From Mesorhizobium sp. (lineage in GTDB: Bacteria; Pseudomonadota; Alphaproteobacteria; Rhizobiales; Rhizobiaceae), in contig JAPUFC010000097.1 in assembly GCA_027492275.1 (NCBI GenBank), positions 304,206 through 349,714 of the forward strand: a stretch of 45,509 bases of DNA. The letters run 5' to 3'. The notes under the pieces are model-generated. The model was given only the letters and a program-made list of their open reading frames with translations, was not told the DNA's origin and ran no database searches. Below are positions 40,567 to 45,509 of this stretch, in pieces. Every line of letters starts with the position of its first letter. The stretch's first letter is position 1. The translations under genes were made by a program, and so were the position numbers.

Positions 40567-42192
40567 CTACTCGAAGCTGAAACCGGCGTAATTGGTTTCG
40601 CGGCCGGCCTCGTTCAGCTCCTTCGTGTATTTGAGCGTGCCGTCCATATACATGAAATAGCTTTTCTTTTTGCCGGAAACGTTCGCGCCGGTATACCAGG
40701 ACCTGGTCTTGAAGATCAGCGACGCCTCGGCGATAGCGCCGATATGGCGCATCCAGCTTTCCTCGGAATCCTGCTTCGCCTCGATGACGGCGTGGCCCGC
40801 CGCGAGCAGGTCGCCGATGCATGCGCCGATCCAGTTCACGTGCTGCTCGATCGACATCACCATGTTCGACAGCACGGAGGGGCTGCCGGGCCCCGTGATC
40901 AGGAACATGTTCGGAAAGCCCGCAACCGACAGGCCGAGGTAGTTGGCGGGACCGTCCGCCCATTTCCGGCGCAACGGCAATCCGTCCCGTCCGCGTATGT
41001 CGATCCGGTCGAGCGCTCCGGTGAAGGCGTCGAAGCCGGTCGCCAGCACCAGATCGTCGATGGCGTACTCGCCGGCCGGGGTGGCGAAGCCGCCGGGCGT
41101 CATCGTCGTCAGCGGCTCGGCGCGCATGTCGATCAGCGTGACATTCGTGCGGTTGAACGTCTCGTAGTAGCCGTTGTCGACACACAGGCGCCGTCCGCCG
41201 ATCTTGTACTCGGTCGGCTGCAGCCTGGCGGCGACATCGGAATCGCGCACCGTCTCGGCGATCTTGCGGCGCACGAAGTCGGAGGCGTGCGCGTTGACCT
41301 CTGGATCGGACGTCACGTCGGTATAGGCGTAGCCATAGCCCAGGCCGCCCGTGCGCCATCGCGCCTCGAATGCCCGTTCGCGCTCCGCCTGCGGCACGTC
41401 CCTGCCCGGCTCGGTCCCGGCATTGACGAAATTGTAGTTGCGGGTCGCGAGCTGCTGCGCCCGCCGCTCGGCGTAGTTCGCCTTCCAGTCCCGCTGGAAA
41501 TCGGGATCCATCGGGCCGTTGTATCCGGGAATCGAGTAGTTCGGCGTCCGTTGCAGGACGTACAGACGGGCGGCCTGCTCGGCGATGACCGGGATCGCCT
41601 GGATGCCGGACGAGCCGGTGCCGACGACGGCGACCCGCCTGCCGCCGAAATCGACCGGCTCCTGCGGCCAGCGCGATGTCCTGTAGACCTTGCCCTCGAA
41701 GCGCTCCAGCCCGGGAATATCCGGTTCGACCGGCGTCGACAGGCAGCCGGTGGCGAAGACCAGGAAGCGCGTGTCGAGGCGCCGTCCGGCCTCGGTCGTC
41801 ACCATCCACCGCCGGCGCTCCGCGTCGTAGAAAGCGGAAACCACGCGCGCCTCGAGCTCGATGTCGCGGTTGAGGTCCAGCCTGTCGGCGACGAAATGCA
41901 TGTAGCGCAGCAGCTCGCTTTGGCTGGCGAACCGCTCCGACCAGCTCCACGCCTGCTGGATGTCGTCGGAGAAGGAATAGGAATACTGGAGGCTTTCCAC
42001 GTCGCAGCGCGCGCCGGGATAGCGATTCCAGTACCAGGTGCCGCCGATGTCGCCGCCCTGCTCCAGCACACGCACCGAGAGGCCGAGCTGCCGCAGGCGG
42101 TAAAGGGCGTAGAGCCCCGCGAACCCGGCTCCGACGACCACCGCGTCATGGATTTCGGCAGACGAAATCCCCTCATTCTGCTCGCTGCTCAC
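40567..42192 (-). CDS. Baeyer-Villiger-type flavin monooxygenase
   Basis: A 541-residue NADPH/FAD monooxygenase of the cyclohexanone-monooxygenase class, expected to turn ketones into esters or lactones. It has an FAD Rossmann motif GAGFAG (21-26), GGTWYWNRYPGARCDVES (50-67) typical of the class, and an NADPH motif GTGSSG (191-196). The family fingerprint FxGxxxHxxxWP reads FEGKVYRTSRWP (165-176), with Arg171 (codon AGG) in place of the usual His. Translation starts at GTG with GGGAGGA about ten bases upstream. It is divergent from a lactonase-like gene, which suggests a joint catabolic pathway. The substrate is not known. Confidence 0.9.
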   Translation of the reverse strand: MSSEQNEGISSAEIHDAVVVGAGFAGLYALYRLRQLGLSVRVLEQGGDIGGTWYWNRYPGARCDVESLQYSYSFSDDIQQAWSWSERFASQSELLRYMHFVADRLDLNRDIELEARVVSAFYDAERRRWMVTTEAGRRLDTRFLVFATGCLSTPVEPDIPGLERFEGKVYRTSRWPQEPVDFGGRRVAVVGTGSSGIQAIPVIAEQAARLYVLQRTPNYSIPGYNGPMDPDFQRDWKANYAERRAQQLATRNYNFVNAGTEPGRDVPQAERERAFEARWRTGGLGYGYAYTDVTSDPEVNAHASDFVRRKIAETVRDSDVAARLQPTEYKIGGRRLCVDNGYYETFNRTNVTLIDMRAEPLTTMTPGGFATPAGEYAIDDLVLATGFDAFTGALDRIDIRGRDGLPLRRKWADGPANYLGLSVAGFPNMFLITGPGSPSVLSNMVMSIEQHVNWIGACIGDLLAAGHAVIEAKQDSEESWMRHIGAIAEASLIFKTRSWYTGANVSGKKKSYFMYMDGTLKYTKELNEAGRETNYAGFSFE

Positions 42193-42360
42193 GGTGTCGG
42201 CGTCCTCCCTTGGCGGAGCGGAAGCGGCTGTCGGCTCCTGCTCATGCCGGACCGTAGTTCATCGGGCGCGATGCGTCGAAAGACATTCTCCGCACGCTAG
42301 AATTCCCTGGCGGCATACTGCGCCGAAGGCCGGAACGCGGTCTTCACGATAACTTGTCGT

Positions 42361-42372
42361 CACGCTAGCGTG
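42361..42372. promoter_or_regulatory. Perfect 12-bp palindrome in the monooxygenase/lactonase control region
   Basis: CACGCTAGCGTG is a perfect palindrome. Its left part, CACGCTAG, recurs at 42293-42300, 68 bp away. The palindrome lies 80 bases before the lactonase start and 169 before the monooxygenase start in the 259-base divergent gap. It has no T-run, so an operator for an unlinked regulator is the likeliest reading. No regulator gene is next to it. Confidence 0.45.
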
Positions 42373-42451
42373 CCGGAAAGAACATATGGGCGTCCGCCGT
42401 GCTCGCCTATGCAGGATGGGCGACGTTTCACATGAGCGCAGGGAGACGGCG

Positions 42452-43252
42452 ATGGACCAGACTTTCTACCGCATGTTCGCGGTCCGCTACGGCCGCCTCG
42501 AACGGCGTTCGCCGCAGAATTTCATCGGCGGCGACGACCACGACGTTCCCATGCCGCTCGACTACTTCGTCTGGGTCATCCAGGGCGAGCAGGCGAGCTA
42601 CGTGGTGGACACGGGCTACGGCGAAGAGACCGGCCGGCGGCGCGGGCGGTCGATCACGCGGTCCGTCGCGGAAGGGCTTGGCGCGCTGGGGATCGACCCC
42701 GCTGCGGTGCGCGATGTCATCCTGACGCATCTTCACTACGACCACGCCGGCAATCACGACCTGTTCCCGAATGCGAAATATCATCTCCAGGACAGCGAGA
42801 TGGCCTACTGCACGGGACGCCAGATGTGCCACGGCTTCCTGGCGCACCATTACGAATGCGAGGACGTCACCGCCATGGTGCGGAACGTCTTCGACGGGCG
42901 GGTCCGGTTTCACGACGGCGCGGCGGACTTCGCCCCCGGCATCTCGCTGCATCGGGTCGGAGGCCATACCGGCGGCCAGCAGGTGGTGCGCGTCAGCACC
43001 CGGCGTGGATGGGTCGTGCTGGCGTCCGACGCCGCGCATTTCTACGCCAATCTGGCGCGCGGGACGCCCTTCCCCGCCATCTACCATGCGGGCGAGATGC
43101 TGGAGGGGTTTCGGACGCTGCGGGCGCTGGCGGATTCGGACGACCACATCATCCCCGGCCACGACCCGGAGGTGATCCGCCGCTATCCGGCCTTCAGCCC
43201 GGCGACCGAAGGCTGGATCGTCAGGCTCGACCAGCCGCCGAGGCGCCCGTGA
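42452..43252 (+). CDS. Metallo-beta-lactamase-fold hydrolase, lactonase-like
   Basis: A 266-residue dinuclear zinc hydrolase of the N-acyl-homoserine lactonase-like group. The ligands are all present: HLHYDH (93-98), His172 in VGGHTGG, Asp193 in ASDAAHF and His237 in PGHDP. Members open lactone rings; several are quorum-quenching enzymes, others catabolic. The frame starts at 42386, but the ATG at 42452 has GGGAG before it and matches the family start. Beside a Baeyer-Villiger enzyme, hydrolysis of the resulting ester or lactone is a reasonable guess; quorum quenching is an alternative. Confidence 0.88.
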   Translation: MDQTFYRMFAVRYGRLERRSPQNFIGGDDHDVPMPLDYFVWVIQGEQASYVVDTGYGEETGRRRGRSITRSVAEGLGALGIDPAAVRDVILTHLHYDHAGNHDLFPNAKYHLQDSEMAYCTGRQMCHGFLAHHYECEDVTAMVRNVFDGRVRFHDGAADFAPGISLHRVGGHTGGQQVVRVSTRRGWVVLASDAAHFYANLARGTPFPAIYHAGEMLEGFRTLRALADSDDHIIPGHDPEVIRRYPAFSPATEGWIVRLDQPPRRP

Positions 43253-43397
43253 CGGGTGGAAACACGGCGCGTCCACGCGACGCTATAGCAGTATGTCCAG
43301 AAGGTTTCCTGCCAACCTTCACGCAGACGGACCGCGCATGTAGGTGAGCTATGACCGCCGCCCAGGGGCGGCATCCGGCTTTTCGGGGAGGATCGGC

Positions 43398-44879
43398 TTG
43401 GACTCGCAACGCGACAGCAATTCCGCGGCCGGCGCCGGCATGTTCGTCGACGGGCGCATGCTGATCGCCGGCAGGCTGGCCGAGGCCGTGGACGGCGGCT
43501 GGCTAGAAAGCCGCAATCCGGCCAACGGCCTCCTGATCGGACGCGTTCCGGCGGCCGGCGCGGCCGATGCCGCCCTCGCGGTCGAGGCAGCCGCCGCCGC
43601 GCAGCGGAAATGGGCCGCCCTCTCGGTCGAGGAGCGTGGCCGCCATCTGCTTGCATTCTGCGACAGGCTGCTCGAACGGTCCGACGAGATCCTGCGCGTC
43701 GAGGTCGCCGATACCGGCAACACGATCACCCCGATGCGGAACGATCTGAAGAGCGGCATCGAACGCCTCCGCTACTTCGTCGGCCTGGGATACGAGCTGA
43801 AGGGGCAGAGCGTCCCCTCGACGCCCAACAATCTGCATTTCACCATCCGCGAGCCCTACGGCGTGGTGGCGCGCATCCTCGCCTTCAACCACCCGATCTA
43901 TTTCGCCCTCTGCGGCATCGGCGCGCCGCTGATGGCCGGCAACGCCATCATCCTCAAGCCGTCAGAGCAGAGCCCGCTGTCGGCCTCCATCTTCGCCGAG
44001 GTGGCGGCCGAGATCCTGCCGCCGGGCATCGTCGGCGTGCTGACCGGCGGGCGCGAGGCGGGCGAGGCGCTGGCGCGCCATCCCGGCGTCAAGCGCCTCT
44101 CCTTCGTCGGCTCGGCGCGAACCGGCATGGCGATCCAGCGCGCGGCGGCGGACGTCGCGGTCAAGCACGTGACGCTCGAGCTCGGCGGCAAGAACCCCTT
44201 CATCGTGTTCCCGGACGCCTCCATCGAGAAGGCGGCGGCGGCCGCGGTGAGCGGCATGAACTTCGGCTGGCAGGGCCAGTCCTGCGGCTCCACCAGCCGC
44301 CTGATCGTTCATGAGTCGATCCATGACCGGCTCATGGACGCGGTCGTCGAGAAGGTCCGCGCCATCCGCGTCGGCGACCCGTTCGACGAAGCCAGCCAGA
44401 TGGGTCCGATCAACTCGGCCCCGCAATACGAGAAGGTCCTCGGCTTCATCGACACCGCCGGAAAGGAAGGCGCGCGGCTGATGGCCGGCGGCGCGCGGCC
44501 GCAAGGCGACATGTTCCGGGCCGGATACTGGATCGAGCCGACCGTCTTCGGCGACGTCAGGCCCGGCACCCGGCTGGCGCAGGAGGAGGTGTTCGGTCCG
44601 ATCCTCTCCGTCATGCGCTGGTCGGACGAGGACGAGATGATCCGCATCGCCAATGGAGTCGATCTCGGCCTGACGGCGGCGGTATGGACCAACGACATCA
44701 CGCGCGCCCTGACCACCGCCCGCCGTCTCGAAAGCGGCTATGTCTGGGTGAACGGCGTCGGCGCCCATGTCCGCGGCATGCCCTATGGCGGCTACAAGAA
44801 CTCCGGCACCGGCCGCGAGCGGGGCATCGAGGAGATGATGTCCTACACGGAGGAGAAGGCGATCCACATCATGCTGTGA
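43398..44879 (+). CDS. NAD-dependent aldehyde dehydrogenase
   Basis: A 493-residue aldehyde dehydrogenase with catalytic Glu261 (LELGGKNPF) and Cys296 (GQSCGST), cofactor motif FVGSARTG (236-243) and the EEVFGPILSV segment. It resembles the betaine/medium-chain aldehyde class, but the usual PWN is AFNHP (162-166). I take the TTG at 43398 as the start because GGGGAGG lies 8 bases before it; a GTG at 43344 and an ATG at 43440 are alternatives. It follows the lactonase-like gene by 145 bases in the same direction. It probably oxidises an aldehyde from the same pathway. Confidence 0.88.
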   Translation: MDSQRDSNSAAGAGMFVDGRMLIAGRLAEAVDGGWLESRNPANGLLIGRVPAAGAADAALAVEAAAAAQRKWAALSVEERGRHLLAFCDRLLERSDEILRVEVADTGNTITPMRNDLKSGIERLRYFVGLGYELKGQSVPSTPNNLHFTIREPYGVVARILAFNHPIYFALCGIGAPLMAGNAIILKPSEQSPLSASIFAEVAAEILPPGIVGVLTGGREAGEALARHPGVKRLSFVGSARTGMAIQRAAADVAVKHVTLELGGKNPFIVFPDASIEKAAAAAVSGMNFGWQGQSCGSTSRLIVHESIHDRLMDAVVEKVRAIRVGDPFDEASQMGPINSAPQYEKVLGFIDTAGKEGARLMAGGARPQGDMFRAGYWIEPTVFGDVRPGTRLAQEEVFGPILSVMRWSDEDEMIRIANGVDLGLTAAVWTNDITRALTTARRLESGYVWVNGVGAHVRGMPYGGYKNSGTGRERGIEEMMSYTEEKAIHIML

Positions 44880-44932
44880 GGTCGCCCTCCCCGCCGAGTT
44901 CGGTTGGCGTGAAGCAAGGAAGAAGGGTGGAA

Positions 44933-45509
44933 ATGGCACGGATCAAGGGTGGAAAATTCGTCATCGCGGGAGGCCTGAGCCAGATCGGTTCGGAGATCAC
45001 CGCGCACCTGCTTGAGGGTGGAGCGCGCGAGGTCCTGCTCTTCGACAATTTCGCGCTGGGCAGCGCCGAGACGGTCAGCGGCCTGCTCGCCGATGAGCGG
45101 GTGAAGCTCGTGCGCGGCGACGTGCTGCGCACCAACGAGCTCTACGACGCCTTCGAGGACGCGGTCGGCTGCTTCGCCGTGGCCGGCTTCCTGACCCTGC
45201 CGCTGACGCTCAACCCGTCGCTCGGCCTGGCGGTCAACGTGCAGGGCATGCTCAACATCTGCGAGGCCAGCCGCTACCGCGGCGGCGTCAAGATCATCTT
45301 CTCCTCCTCGGTCGCGGTCTACGGCGAGACCGAGGAGGACGTCACGGCCGAGGGTGCGCCCTGGGCGTGGAGCCGGCAGCAGCCGGGCGCCGCCCTCTAC
45401 GGCGGCTCCAAGATCATCGGCGAGAACCTCGGCCGGCTCTATCACGGCCGCTACGGCGTCACGACACGAAGGTGGCGAATCTGTCCGACTTTTAAGAACG
45501 TATCCGGAA
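44933..45509 (+). CDS. NAD-dependent epimerase/dehydratase family protein, 3' part lost
   Basis: An extended short-chain dehydrogenase with NAD motif IAGGLSQIGS (11-20, GGLSQIG replacing GxxGxxG), SSSVAVYGE (124-132) and catalytic YGGSK (Tyr156, Lys160). A ribosome site AAGGGTGG precedes the ATG. Up to Val176 (base 45460) it reads as a normal epimerase; after GRYGV the family would continue with a segment like xxLRYxxVYG, but the translation changes to TTRRWRICPTFKNVSG. The gene thus appears broken near 45461 by an insertion, or joined wrongly at a contig end. It lies 53 bases after the aldehyde dehydrogenase in the same direction. Confidence 0.8.
   Translation, partial: MARIKGGKFVIAGGLSQIGSEITAHLLEGGAREVLLFDNFALGSAETVSGLLADERVKLVRGDVLRTNELYDAFEDAVGCFAVAGFLTLPLTLNPSLGLAVNVQGMLNICEASRYRGGVKIIFSSSVAVYGETEEDVTAEGAPWAWSRQQPGAALYGGSKIIGENLGRLYHGRYGVTTRRWRICPTFKNVSG
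45461..45509. mobile_element. Possible insertion-sequence end or assembly junction
   Basis: The final 49 bases are less GC-rich than the surrounding gene and break the epimerase fold. Contigs often end inside repeated insertion sequences, which fits. No complete terminal repeat, transposase or target duplication is visible, so this is only a candidate. Confidence 0.35.

Noticed and set aside
42452-43252. Secure assignment as a quorum-quenching AHL lactonase
   Set aside because: The zinc ligands only place it in the broad lactonase-like family; its neighbours point at least as well to a catabolic role.

Overview
The window is GC-rich, densely packed bacterial chromosome from an alphaproteobacterium, most likely order Hyphomicrobiales (Rhizobiales), near the Mesorhizobium/Phyllobacteriaceae group. 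The basis is gene content and order: dusB-ntrB-ntrC / ntrY-ntrX-trkA-dat / hfq-hflX, a bifunctional ispDF, a eukaryote-type glutamine synthetase II beside a DUF2735-type small protein, a pyruvate dehydrogenase E1-beta with its own lipoyl domain, pyrG-kdsA, secG-tpiA-ppiD, and trpD-trpC-moaC-moeA. The genus is inference.

Layout. 1-1131: end of an ECF sigma factor gene and its overlapping anti-sigma gene. 1198-2831: glnII with a clear sigma-54 promoter, divergent from a small DUF2735-like gene. 2861-14260, all minus strand: nitrogen regulation and RNA/GTPase genes, in transcription order dusB-ntrB-ntrC, ntrY-ntrX-trkA-dat, hfq-hflX. The NtrBC regulators therefore lie about 10 kb from a likely target, glnII. 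14397-16500, plus strand: ispDF, a PncC/CinA-type amidohydrolase and an orphan 97-aa gene, followed by an intergenic palindromic repeat. 16661-24336, minus strand: pdhA-pdhB-pdhC, a four-helix membrane protein, lpdA, glsB-like, lipA and a COQ10/START gene. This groups the lipoate-dependent complex with lipoate synthase. 24526-33011, minus strand: ftsB-like gene, eno, PRC-barrel protein, pyrG-VOC-kdsA, an L,D-transpeptidase, secG and tpiA. 33146-38574, plus strand: ppiD-trpD-trpC-moaC-moeA. 38581-45509: a more accessory stretch with a succinate-semialdehyde-type dehydrogenase, a 55-aa membrane protein, tRNA-Thr(UGU), a Baeyer-Villiger-type monooxygenase, a metallo-beta-lactamase-fold lactonase, an aldehyde dehydrogenase and an NAD-dependent epimerase.

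Most of the window is well-known housekeeping, and I do not see a convincing new defence, mobile or RNA-guided system. The points most worth a second look are: the sigma-54 promoter of glnII; an NtrX without the GAFTGA loop; five TGCAAC repeats ahead of ntrYX; the monooxygenase/lactonase/aldehyde dehydrogenase cluster, with a His-to-Arg change in the monooxygenase fingerprint and a perfect palindrome in its divergent control region; and the last ~49 bases, where the epimerase abruptly stops resembling its family, as at an insertion-sequence or assembly junction. The likely loss of the usual moeA-lexA linkage beside a tRNA gene also suggests a synteny break near 38.6-40.5 kb.
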